A DNA stretch of 64,000 nt from Chachezhania sediminis (GTDB lineage Bacteria > Pseudomonadota > Alphaproteobacteria > Rhodobacterales > Rhodobacteraceae). Numbering within the stretch: position 1 is the first letter of the stretch; each line of letters opens with the position of its first letter. Positions 55,009-63,299 of the stretch are shown piece by piece. A program made the position numbers and the translations under genes. The DNA lies in contig NZ_VOPH01000001.1 in the NCBI RefSeq assembly GCF_009765275.1, positions 496,001-560,000 of the forward strand, read 5' to 3'. The notes beneath the pieces are model-generated. The model was given only the letters and a program-made list of their open reading frames with translations, was not told where the DNA came from and did no database searches.

Positions 55009-56003
55009 TGCTCGACCAACACGAGCGCGGCCAGCTCCGCGTCGGCCTCGGCGGGATCGAAGTCGTCGGGGTCGTGGCGCGCGGCGATGGCGCGTTCGGC
55101 ACGGCGCTGCGCCTCGGGCGACAGCAGGCCCGAGGCCTCGGCCACCTTGGCGCGGTCGGCCAGGGACTGGTTGCAGTAGAGGATCACGTCGCAGCCCGCA
55201 GCCAGGGACCGGCGGGCCAGGTCAGCGGGATCGCCGTTCAGCGCCTTCATAGACAGGTCGTCGGTCATGATCAGCCCGTCGAACCCGATATCCTGCCGGA
55301 TCAGGCGCATCGTGTCCGGCGACAGCGTCGCCGGCAGGTCGTCGATCGCCGCATAGACGACATGGGCCGTCATCCCCAGAGGAAGGTCGTTCAGCGCCCG
55401 GAACGGTTCGAAATCGACATCGCTGAGTTCTTCAAGCGGGACATCGACCCGCGGCAGGTCGAAATGGCTGTCGGCAATCGCGCGGCCATGGCCGGGGATG
55501 TGCTTGGCCACCGGCAGGACGCCGCCGTCCAGGTGGCCCTGCGCCATCGCACGGCCGTTGGCCACGACGGTTTCGACCGTTTCGCCATAGCAGCGGTTGA
55601 ACAGGAACGGGTGCGTGTCGGGCTGGGCCACGTCGATCAGCGGGGCACAGTTGCTGTCGATGCCCAGGGCGCGCAGTTCATGCGCGATCATCCGGCCCCG
55701 CAGGTAGAAGACGCGTTCGGCCGCGGCCCCCGCCATGCGGGCATGGTCCAGCGGCGGAAACCAGTCCCGTGCCAGGGGCGGGCGCAGCCGCTGCACGCGG
55801 CCGCCTTCCTGATCGATGGTGATGGGTGCCTCCCACCCCACCGCTTCGCGCATGTCGCCGCACAGCGCGCGGATCTGGTCCGCACTGTCGACATTGCGCG
55901 CGAACAGGATGAAGCCGAACGGGTCGGCCTCGCGGAAAAAGGCCTTCTCGTCCGGGCTCAGCCGCAGACCGTCGGCATCGAGGATCGTTGCACCGTGTCT
56001 CAT
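55005..56003 (-). CDS. nagZ: Beta-N-acetylhexosaminidase
   Basis: A GH3 enzyme of about 332 residues that removes GlcNAc from anhydro-muropeptides during cell-wall recycling in the cytoplasm. Motif KHIPGHGRAIADSHFDLP carries the catalytic loop; the nucleophile Asp is in GLIMTDDLSM. ATG at 56003 (a GTG lies directly before). Coupled to scpA; the SPOR gene is 18 bp upstream. Confidence 0.94.
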   Translation of the reverse strand: MRHGATILDADGLRLSPDEKAFFREADPFGFILFARNVDSADQIRALCGDMREAVGWEAPITIDQEGGRVQRLRPPLARDWFPPLDHARMAGAAAERVFYLRGRMIAHELRALGIDSNCAPLIDVAQPDTHPFLFNRCYGETVETVVANGRAMAQGHLDGGVLPVAKHIPGHGRAIADSHFDLPRVDVPLEELSDVDFEPFRALNDLPLGMTAHVVYAAIDDLPATLSPDTMRLIRQDIGFDGLIMTDDLSMKALNGDPADLARRSLAAGCDVILYCNQSLADRAKVAEASGLLSPEAQRRAERAIAARHDPDDFDPAEADAELAALVLVEQ

Positions 56004-56021
56004 CACACGGGCCTTATAGCC

Positions 56022-57437
56022 TTAACGCACCGTGACGGGAATACAGGCCGCGCCTTCCGCCACCAGGGCCGAGCAGAAACGGCGTGCGGCGCTCAGGTCG
56101 TCGAAGCCGGCTGCCCGCAGGCGATAGAAAGTCCGGCCACCCGAAGACGCTTCCTGGATCACCCGGCCCTTGCCAGCCAGGTAATCGCCGAACTTGCCGT
56201 TCAGCCGGTCCCATTCGCTGCGCGCGGCCTGCGCGCTGTCGAAGGCGCCCAACTGGGCCAGACGGGTGCCCGACGGCAGCGAGGCTGCGCTGACGTCGCG
56301 GACGTTGGAAGCGGCCGAAACGGCATCGCTGGCCGTCGGCACCGCGACGGGCGTCAGCGACGCTTCCTGAGACATGCCGGCGGGACGCTGGCGCGGACGC
56401 AGCGATTGCGACGGCCCCGGGACCGAGGCCGGCAGGACAGTGATCTGCGGCACGGCGGGCAGACCCTCTGCCGCGACCTGACCGTCGGCGTCGGCCTGGG
56501 CACGGCTGGTGCCCGACATGGCCGGGACAGTGGTCACGGCGGTCGTTGCACGGGCGGCATCGGCAATGGCCCGGTCGATGGCGGCATCGGTCACGGCCTG
56601 TTCGGTCCGTTGCTCGGCCGAGATGTCCTCTTCCTCCAGCGTGGCGGGCGGCGGGGCAAGGACAAGGCGGTCGGCGGTGGGCGCCGCGATGCCGTCGGCA
56701 GCGATCGCGTTCACGGCAAGGCCCTGGTAATCGACGGGCTGGCCGCCCGGATCGGCCGGGGCTTCGCGCATCGGGCCCTCCAGCGCCTGAACGACCGGAA
56801 TGCCGGACACATCGCGGGTCACCACGTCATAGCCCCAGACGGCGACGCCGCCCAGAAGGGCCACCGACAGGACAGCGCCGGCGATGTTGGCCATGGCGCC
56901 CAGACGCGGGACCGCGGCCACGACGGCAGTGTCCTGCTCCTCGTCCTCGTAGCCATGGTCGTAGCCGTCGTCATAGGCCGCGTCATAGCCGTAATCCTCG
57001 TCCGGCTCGGCATAGCCGTGCGGGTCCTGGTAGCCATGACCGGCTTGCTGGTAGGGATCGCGGTAGGGGTGTGGATAGGGGGCCTGATAAGGATCCCGAT
57101 CCTGGCGGAACCCGCCCTGCACCCGCGGTGCGGGCGCCGGCTGATAGGCCGGTTCGTGGTAGGGGTCTTGGTAGGGTTCGTGGGCCTGCTGATGATGCTG
57201 GGCCGCGGCCGGGTGATAGGCCACCGTGGTATCCCGCCCCGCCGTCAGGGGATCGAAGACCGGGGCCGACACGTGTCCATAGCCCGGCACCTGATCCGCA
57301 TAGGGTCGCATCGACGGCTGGGGATGTCCGGCATGCGTCTTGGGCGTGCCATCCTTCCAGACCGGCGCCGAAGTGGGACGCGCATACCTGTGGGAAATCC
57401 GCGGCCCGCCCGGGGCCGCGCTGTCGTAAACCGCCAT
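56022..57437 (-). CDS. SPOR domain protein with Tyr/Pro/Gln-rich cytosolic region
   Basis: About 471 residues from the ATG 57437, which has GAGGCGG upstream. Residues 60-165 are rich in Tyr, Pro, His, Gln and Asp with repeats such as PYQDPYHEP and DPYQAPY. One transmembrane helix (about 180-200, NIAGAVLSVALLGGVAVWG) puts the rest in the periplasm. The C-terminal 80 residues are a SPOR domain (LAQLGAFDSAQAARSEWDRL, FYRLRAAGFDDLSAARRFC), which binds denuded glycan at septa. Between argS and nagZ as in relatives. Confidence 0.9.
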   Translation of the reverse strand: MAVYDSAAPGGPRISHRYARPTSAPVWKDGTPKTHAGHPQPSMRPYADQVPGYGHVSAPVFDPLTAGRDTTVAYHPAAAQHHQQAHEPYQDPYHEPAYQPAPAPRVQGGFRQDRDPYQAPYPHPYRDPYQQAGHGYQDPHGYAEPDEDYGYDAAYDDGYDHGYEDEEQDTAVVAAVPRLGAMANIAGAVLSVALLGGVAVWGYDVVTRDVSGIPVVQALEGPMREAPADPGGQPVDYQGLAVNAIAADGIAAPTADRLVLAPPPATLEEEDISAEQRTEQAVTDAAIDRAIADAARATTAVTTVPAMSGTSRAQADADGQVAAEGLPAVPQITVLPASVPGPSQSLRPRQRPAGMSQEASLTPVAVPTASDAVSAASNVRDVSAASLPSGTRLAQLGAFDSAQAARSEWDRLNGKFGDYLAGKGRVIQEASSGGRTFYRLRAAGFDDLSAARRFCSALVAEGAACIPVTVR

Positions 57438-57537
57438 GTCCGCCTCATTGCCCGAAGCCCGCCTTATTGACGGTTCATCGGCCTTTTTGTGTTTTTTCGA
57501 TCGTACTGCCCGGATGACCGGTGGTCTTGGTCCGACG

Positions 57538-59286
57538 TCACATTTCCTGCGCCGGTTCGACTCCCAAGATACCAAGGCCCGCGGAAATCACAACGGAAAC
57601 GGCACGGGCCAGCGCCATTTTCGCTTGACTTGTGGCCTCGTCGCCCTCCTGCACGAAACGAAGCGACGGAACTTCGTTTCCACGATTCCACAGACCGTGG
57701 AAATCTGCTGCAAGTTCATTGAGATAGAAGGCAATCCGGTGCGGTTCGTGGGTCCGCGCCGCGATTTCGACAAGGCGTGGCCATTCGGCCAGTTTGGCGA
57801 TCACCTTCAGCTCTGCCTCGTGGTCCAGTCGGCCCAGATCGGCCTTTGCCAGCGCCGCATCGGACATGTCCAGTCCGGCCTCGGTCGCCTTGCGCATGAC
57901 GCTGGCCACCCGGGCCGAGGCGTATTGCACATAGAACACCGGGTTCTCTCGGCTTTGTTCCAGCACCTTGTCGAAGTCGAAGTCCAGGGGCGCGTCGTTG
58001 CGACGGGTCAGCATGACGAAACGGGTGACGTCCGGCCCCACCTGTTCGATCACATCACGCAGGGTGATGAAGGTGCCGGCGCGCTTCGACATCTTGAACG
58101 GCTCGCCGTTCTTGAAGAGCTTCACCAGCTGGGTCAGCTTGATGTCGAAGACGACCTTCTCGTCCGCCAGCGCCGCGACGATGGCCTTCATCCGCTTGAC
58201 ATATCCGCCATGGTCGGCGCCGAAGACGTCGATGATCACGTCGAAGCCGCGCTTCACCTTGTCATAATGATAGGCAAGGTCGGGCGCGAAATAGGTCCAG
58301 CCGCCGTCGGATTTCTGCACCGGCCGGTCGACATCGTCGCCATAGTCGGTCGACTTGAACAGAAGCTGTTCCCGCGGCTCCCAGTCTTCGTCCGGGGCCT
58401 TGCCCTTGGGCGGCGGCAGGGTGCCGTTGTAGAGAAGCCCCAGACCCTTCAGCTCCTCCAGCGTTTTTTCGATCTTGCCGGAGTCGTAGTAGCTTTTTTC
58501 CGAGGTGAAGACGTCCATCTTCACGCCCAGAAGCGCGAGGTCGGAGCGGATCTCCTCCATCATCATTGTCGTCGCGATCTCGCGGATCTGGACCAGCCAT
58601 TCGCTTTCGGGCTTGTCCATCAGGCTGTCGCCGAAGCGCTCTTTCAGCGCCTCGCCCACCGGGATCAGGTAGTCGCCGGGGTAAAGGCCGGCCTCGATCT
58701 TGGGCGCCTGGCCATTGGCCTCGCGGTAGCGCTCATAGGCCGAGCGTGCCAGCACGTCGACCTGCGCGCCGCCGTCGTTGACCCAGTATTCGCGGGTCAC
58801 GTCATAGCCCGCATAGGCCATCAGCCCCGCCAGCGCGTCGCCGAAGACCGCGCCCCGGCAATGGCCGACATGAAGCGGTCCCGTGGGATTGGCCGAGACA
58901 TATTCCACGTTGGCCGTTTTGCCCTGCCCCACCGCCGACTTGCCATAGTCGGGACCGGCCGCAAGCACGGTGCCGACAAGGGCCTGATAGACGGACGGCG
59001 CCAGCCGCAGGTTGACGAAACCGGGTCCCGCGACCTCGGCTTCGGTAATGCGGTCGTCTTCCAGCAGGTGCGCCACCAACGCCTCGGCGATATCGCGCGG
59101 CTTCATCTTCGCGGGCTTGGCCAGGACCATCGCGGCATTGGTCGCCATGTCGCCATGCGCCGCATCGCGCGGCGGTTCCACCGTGACATTGTCGAAGCCA
59201 ATACCTTCGGTCGGCAGCGCGCCGGCGGCCTGCATGGCGGTCAATGCGTCGAGCACGAGGCTCCGGATATCGGTGAAGAGGTTCAT
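57538..59286 (-). CDS. argS: Arginyl-tRNA synthetase
   Basis: A 582-residue class I synthetase. HIGH-type motif in PTGPLHVGHCRGAVFGD (about residue 125), KMSKR-type in FKMSKRAGTFITL (about 370), N-terminal Add1 domain and C-terminal DALR anticodon-binding domain ending in SAGLGILGVEPAQEM. ATG 59286 has AAAGGA upstream; the longer frame to 59340 is rejected. Confidence 0.96.
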   Translation of the reverse strand: MNLFTDIRSLVLDALTAMQAAGALPTEGIGFDNVTVEPPRDAAHGDMATNAAMVLAKPAKMKPRDIAEALVAHLLEDDRITEAEVAGPGFVNLRLAPSVYQALVGTVLAAGPDYGKSAVGQGKTANVEYVSANPTGPLHVGHCRGAVFGDALAGLMAYAGYDVTREYWVNDGGAQVDVLARSAYERYREANGQAPKIEAGLYPGDYLIPVGEALKERFGDSLMDKPESEWLVQIREIATTMMMEEIRSDLALLGVKMDVFTSEKSYYDSGKIEKTLEELKGLGLLYNGTLPPPKGKAPDEDWEPREQLLFKSTDYGDDVDRPVQKSDGGWTYFAPDLAYHYDKVKRGFDVIIDVFGADHGGYVKRMKAIVAALADEKVVFDIKLTQLVKLFKNGEPFKMSKRAGTFITLRDVIEQVGPDVTRFVMLTRRNDAPLDFDFDKVLEQSRENPVFYVQYASARVASVMRKATEAGLDMSDAALAKADLGRLDHEAELKVIAKLAEWPRLVEIAARTHEPHRIAFYLNELAADFHGLWNRGNEVPSLRFVQEGDEATSQAKMALARAVSVVISAGLGILGVEPAQEM

Positions 59287-59372
59287 GGCGGCGTCCTTTG
59301 GGAATGGGCGCGGGTTTAGCATCTGGCCGGGCGGCGTCAATCCGCAGCGATCACTGGGTGTTCAGGGTGTCA

Positions 59373-59441
59373 GGGGGCTCTGCCCCCGCCCTGCCCTTCG
59401 GGCAGGACTCCCCCGAGGGTATTTGAAGATCAAAGAAGTGA
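59373..59441 (+). repeat. Dispersed intergenic repeat A, copy 6
   Basis: GGGGGCTCTGCCCCCGC, hairpin CCTGCCCTTCGGGCAGG, ACTCCCCCGAGGGTATTTGA and AGATCAAAGAAGTG. Followed at once by repeat B copy 3. Confidence 0.7.
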
Positions 59442-59456
59442 GGGCGCCGCGCTTGC

Positions 59457-59489
59457 GGCATCCGTAGGGTGTGTGCTTTGCACGCACCT
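59457..59489 (+). repeat. Dispersed palindromic repeat B, copy 3
   Basis: GGCATCCGTAGGGTGTGTGC followed by TTTGCACGCACC. Same orientation relative to repeat A as at 19.5 kb. Confidence 0.6.
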
Positions 59490-59493
59490 TGTC

Positions 59494-60654
59494 CTATCCG
59501 GTACGGGCGGCACGGGAGTCCGGAAACAGGCGCGCATGTTCCTGAAGCGCGAAGCGGTCCGTCATGCCGGCGATGTAGTCGGAGACGATGCGGGCGAGCT
59601 GCGTCCGGTTGGTGGCGGCGGCGACGTCCTGGTGCCAGCGTTCGGGCAGATCCTCCGGGTGGTCCAGGAAATACGGAAAGAGGTCGAGGACGACCTTCGT
59701 CACCTCTTCGCGTTTCTTCATGACCGAGGGCGCGCGGTACATGCGGCGGAAGAGGAAGGCGCGGATTTCCTGCAGGTCGCGCCAGAGCGGCTGCGAGAAG
59801 GTGATGACCGGGTGGCCGGCATGGCGGATGTCTTCGACGCAAGTGGCGCCGAGGGCCGCCAGTTCCGCCTGCGAGGTGGAGATCACGTCGCTGACCATGA
59901 CGCCGAAGACGCGACGCAGCGCCTCGTGCCGGCGGCGGTTCCAGTGGAGGCCGGGATATTTCGCGTCGACTTCTGCGTAGGCTGCACCGACGATGGGCAG
60001 GTGCAGGATATCGTCGTCGGTGAAGAGCCCCGCGCGCAGGCCGTCGTGAAGGTCGTGGTTGTTGTAGGCGATGTCGTCCGACAGGGCCGCGACCTGTGCC
60101 TCGGGCCCGGCATGGGTGTGGAGTTCCAGGTCGAAGGCCGCGTTGCATTCCGCCAGCGCCCAGGGCAGAGGCCCCACGACGGGACCGTTGTGCTTGGCGA
60201 TGCCTTCCAGCGTTTCCCAGGTCAGGTTCAGGCCGTCGAACTCGGCATAGTGCCGTTCCAGCACGGTCACGATGCGGATCGCCTGCGCGTTGTGATCGAA
60301 GCCGCCATAGGGCGCCATCAACTCGTGCAGGGCATCTTCGCCGGTGTGGCCGAAGGGCGTGTGGCCCAGGTCATGCGCCAGGGCCACGGCCTCGGTCAGT
60401 TCGGGGTTGAGGTGCAGCGTACCCGCGATGGTGCGGGCCACCTGCCCCACCTCGATCGAATGGGTCAGCCGGGTGCGGTAATTGTCGCCTTCGTGTTCGA
60501 CGAACACTTGCGTCTTGTGCTTCAGGCGGCGGAAGGCCGAGGCGTGGATGATCCGGTCGCGATCCCGCTGGAAACAGGACCGGTGACTGCTTTCCTCTTC
60601 CGGCACCAACCGCCCGCGGCTCAGGCCCGGATCCGTGGCATAGGGCGCGCGCAT
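59494..60654 (-). CDS. dgt: dGTPase-like HD phosphohydrolase
   Basis: A 386-residue HD-domain enzyme of the dGTPase group, which cleaves dNTPs to nucleoside and triphosphate. HD motif parts: RLTHSIEVGQVARTIAG, ALAHDLGHTPFGHTGE and DHNAQAIRIV, with the distal Asp in ALSDDIAYNNHDL. GGAGTAAGG precedes the ATG. Divergent from the A-type carrier gene. Confidence 0.93.
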   Translation of the reverse strand: MRAPYATDPGLSRGRLVPEEESSHRSCFQRDRDRIIHASAFRRLKHKTQVFVEHEGDNYRTRLTHSIEVGQVARTIAGTLHLNPELTEAVALAHDLGHTPFGHTGEDALHELMAPYGGFDHNAQAIRIVTVLERHYAEFDGLNLTWETLEGIAKHNGPVVGPLPWALAECNAAFDLELHTHAGPEAQVAALSDDIAYNNHDLHDGLRAGLFTDDDILHLPIVGAAYAEVDAKYPGLHWNRRRHEALRRVFGVMVSDVISTSQAELAALGATCVEDIRHAGHPVITFSQPLWRDLQEIRAFLFRRMYRAPSVMKKREEVTKVVLDLFPYFLDHPEDLPERWHQDVAAATNRTQLARIVSDYIAGMTDRFALQEHARLFPDSRAARTG

Positions 60655-60789
60655 TGCCTTACTCCTGTCCGCCCGGGCGGACTGTCACGCCCCGACCCGA
60701 CGGCGCATCTTGTCGCCTGTCTTCGGGATTTCTATATTTCAACGTGTTCCAGTTGGAAACCGCCAGCGGACCGGATGGAGAGACTGCCC

Positions 60790-61113
60790 ATGCAACTGCC
60801 CCCGAAAGTCACAGAACGAGCCTTTGCCCGCCTGTCCGAGATCGGCGCAGGGGCGCAGGGTCAGGCCCTGCGCGTGGCCGTCGAAGGCGGCGGCTGTTCC
60901 GGCTTCCAGTATGAAATCGCGCTGGACGCGCCCAAGGACGACGACCTGGTCCTGGAAGGCGCGGGCGAGAAGGTCGTGGTCGATGCGATTTCGCTGCCCT
61001 TCCTGTCGAACGCGGTCATCGACTTCTCGGAAGAGTTGATCGGCGCCCGGTTCGTCATCGAAAATCCGAACGCCACCTCGTCCTGCGGCTGCGGGACCTC
61101 TTTCTCGATGTGA
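60790..61113 (+). CDS. A-type iron-sulfur carrier (IscA/ErpA family)
   Basis: A 107-residue protein with the three Cys of the family: GGGCSGFQYE and SSCGCGTSF at the C-terminus. Such proteins pass 4Fe-4S clusters to target enzymes. GGAGAG lies before the ATG. Which of ErpA, IscA or SufA it replaces cannot be told. A GACCCCGA hairpin (61112-61135) follows as terminator. Confidence 0.93.
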   Translation: MQLPPKVTERAFARLSEIGAGAQGQALRVAVEGGGCSGFQYEIALDAPKDDDLVLEGAGEKVVVDAISLPFLSNAVIDFSEELIGARFVIENPNATSSCGCGTSFSM

Positions 61114-61114
61114 G

Positions 61115-61145
61115 ACCCCGATTTGGTCGGGGCCCCAGGTTTTGC
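61115..61145 (+). terminator. Terminator after the A-type carrier gene
   Basis: CCCCGA and TCGGGG pair around TTTGG; CCCCAGGTTTT follows. Confidence 0.6.
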
Positions 61146-61181
61146 GATGCGAGGCTGGGGTCCGGTCGGAACCTCGAAATA

Positions 61182-62138
61182 TCAGCGTCGGATCGCCTGT
61201 CGCAGCATAGCCCAAGGCGCGCGAGCCGTGGCCGGCGCAGTCTGGTCCCAGATCAGGTAGAGCCCGGAGCCGATCACGATGGCCACGCCCAGATAGGTGC
61301 CGGCCGCCGGGATTTCGCCGAAGAAGACCCAGCCGATTGCGACCATCCAGACGAACTGCAGGTTCAGAAGCGGCGTGACCGCGTAAGCGGCAAGCAGGCG
61401 AAGCGCGATAACGAGCAGCCAGCGCGCCACGAAAAGCAGCCCCGTATAGGCGCAGATCCAACCCAGGTCGGATATCGGCATCGGCTTCCACACGAAGGGC
61501 AGTGCCAGCGCCATCACCAGGCCCATGGTCAGATTGGGATAGAAGACCTGCGCCAGGGCATTCGACTCGGACTTGCCGATATAGCGCGCCAGCACCATCG
61601 AAAAGGTGCCGGCAACCGCAGCCGCGCCTGCATAAAGATGGCCCAGCGTCAGGCTTCGCACGCCTTCGGGGAACAGGCACAGCACACCCACGGCCCCGGC
61701 CCCCAACGCCACCCAGGCGGCACGACGGACGGGTTCGCCCAGGATCGGTCCCGACATCAGGCCCGCCAGGATCGGCATGATGCCGACAAAGACGAAGACA
61801 TCGGCAAAGGGCAGCAGCCGGAAGGCGTTGAAGAAGCAAAAGCCCGCCAGCACCGTCGCCGCACTGCGCAGCGCCATGGCCACGGGGCGCGAGGTCTTCA
61901 GCCCCAGCCTCTGTGCCGGGTGACGGTCCGCCAGCATCGACAGGCCGGCCACCAGGATGCCGGAAATAGCGAACATCTGCGGCGCCGAATAGCCGCCCGC
62001 GATCATCTTGGTGATCCCGTCGGCAGAAGAGATCAGCGCGGTATAGACGACGACAAGCGCCGCCCCCGTCAGGGCCACTTTCACCGCGGGGCTGAGAACC
62101 GATTGCGGCTCGGCAGGCGAGATATCGGAAATGCTCAT
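61182..62138 (-). CDS. DMT-superfamily transporter (EamA, two domains)
   Basis: A 318-residue protein with ten predicted transmembrane helices in two EamA repeats (about residues 20-150 and 165-300; e.g. VALTGAALVVVYTALISSADG, LYAGAAAVAGTFSMVLARYIG in split form). EamA members export amino acids, drugs or small metabolites. Its ATG overlaps the TGA of the unknown 364-residue gene (ATGA), so the two are translationally coupled and probably work together. Substrate unknown. Confidence 0.88.
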   Translation of the reverse strand: MSISDISPAEPQSVLSPAVKVALTGAALVVVYTALISSADGITKMIAGGYSAPQMFAISGILVAGLSMLADRHPAQRLGLKTSRPVAMALRSAATVLAGFCFFNAFRLLPFADVFVFVGIMPILAGLMSGPILGEPVRRAAWVALGAGAVGVLCLFPEGVRSLTLGHLYAGAAAVAGTFSMVLARYIGKSESNALAQVFYPNLTMGLVMALALPFVWKPMPISDLGWICAYTGLLFVARWLLVIALRLLAAYAVTPLLNLQFVWMVAIGWVFFGEIPAAGTYLGVAIVIGSGLYLIWDQTAPATARAPWAMLRQAIRR

Positions 62139-63229
62139 TTCGGTGCTCCGGTCAGTCCGGTACGGGCGAACCCCGCGAAGAAGGCATCGAACTTATCGCT
62201 GGACAGTTCGGCATCGGTCAGGATGTGGTGCCCGGTTTCCGACAGGGACCGTTCGACCATCGGCCGCATCCGCGCCCAGTCGCCGGTCCGGGCGTCGTCC
62301 AGTTCCATCATGCAGCGCGACATCTCGCGCAGGGGTCCCGCCTCGGCCGCGTCGCGGTGAAAGGACATGCCCTCGCCGCTGGTGGCCTGGGCAAAGGGCG
62401 CCCCGCCCTGCACCGCACGGTGCCAGTTGCAGACGAGATATTCGTGATAATCGTCCTGGGCCACGGCCTGCCGTCCATGGGCGATGTGGAATTCGTCGGT
62501 CTGACGGTCGACCATGCCTTCCCAGATCGGCGACGGCATGGCCCCGGCAAAGCGCAACGCGACACAGACTTCGGCCAGAAGGTCCACGTTCTGTTCCAGA
62601 AAGGCCAGCAAGCCCACATACTCCAGGCTGGTGATGGTCTCGGCGGCCAGATTCGGATCTTTTCTGCCATACTCGCTAAGATAGAATACGATATGCGTCA
62701 GTTCATAGGCGGCCTTCTTGTTCGGCAAAGCGAACCCGTCCGACCGGGCCACGAAGGCGCGCAGCCTGTCTTCCAGACCAGCGTCCCCCGGCAACGGATC
62801 GTAGCCCCGCCGCATCATCAGCCGCCGCGCCTCCAGCCGTTGCAGGTCCGACAGTTCGGCATCGGCCAGGCCGCCGCGGGCGGTCCATGCGACCAGCGGT
62901 TCCATCACCTGCCCCGCGCCCGTCAGGTCCTCGAAGTCGAGGCCGATGGACAAGAGGAAACGATAGTATTGCGGGAAGAAGCCCAGCCGTTTCGGCAGAC
63001 CGGCATAGACCGGCGACAGCGGGGCCAGGATTGCTTCCAGCGTGACCGGCGGAAGACCGGCGCACATGGCGCCCGTCTCCAGCACGTTCAGCAGTTCAGC
63101 GTTCTCTTTCAGCCAGAACACGTCTTCGACGTCCCGCCGGAGGCCGGCGAAACAGGCGACGAGGTCGCTCAGGCGATCCTCGCGCCGGTGGCTGCGGGAC
63201 GGGACATTCAGGTGGACGACATTGGTCAT
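62135..63229 (-). CDS. Unknown 364-residue protein, helical, in the LFTTSA repeat locus
   Basis: Starts at ATG 63229 with GGAAGGAA upstream; the frame continues to 63661 but only as a shadow of the repeat gene. Predicted mostly helical, no signal peptide or membrane helix. A striking segment is NKKAAYELTHIVFYLSEYGR (about residues 190-210), and His/Asp/Glu-rich stretches EFHIAHGRQAVAQDDYHEY and NWHRAV could bind metal. I cannot assign a family with confidence. It lies between the repeat protein gene and the coupled EamA exporter, so a maturation or carrier role for the repeat product is possible but unproven. Confidence 0.8.
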   Translation of the reverse strand: MTNVVHLNVPSRSHRREDRLSDLVACFAGLRRDVEDVFWLKENAELLNVLETGAMCAGLPPVTLEAILAPLSPVYAGLPKRLGFFPQYYRFLLSIGLDFEDLTGAGQVMEPLVAWTARGGLADAELSDLQRLEARRLMMRRGYDPLPGDAGLEDRLRAFVARSDGFALPNKKAAYELTHIVFYLSEYGRKDPNLAAETITSLEYVGLLAFLEQNVDLLAEVCVALRFAGAMPSPIWEGMVDRQTDEFHIAHGRQAVAQDDYHEYLVCNWHRAVQGGAPFAQATSGEGMSFHRDAAEAGPLREMSRCMMELDDARTGDWARMRPMVERSLSETGHHILTDAELSSDKFDAFFAGFARTGLTGAPK

Positions 63230-63253
63230 CGGACAATTCCTTCCGTTGAAGGT

Positions 63254-63270
63254 GGCGTTCCCGGAACGCC
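63254..63270 (-). promoter_or_regulatory. Hairpin between the repeat gene and the 364-residue gene
   Basis: GGCGTTC-CCG-GAACGCC, perfect 7-bp arms with 3-base loop, 30-46 bp downstream of the repeat gene stop and 25 bp before the next ATG. No T-run; a partial terminator or processing/stability hairpin. Confidence 0.5.
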
Positions 63271-63299
63271 CCGTTCGCAAGGTGTGATCACGTGAGGGA

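Noticed and set aside
54582-57470. Plus-strand frame of 962 codons across scpA, nagZ and SPOR
   Set aside because: Spans three well-supported genes on the other strand and has Arg/Pro/Gly-rich shadow composition and no recognisable domain.
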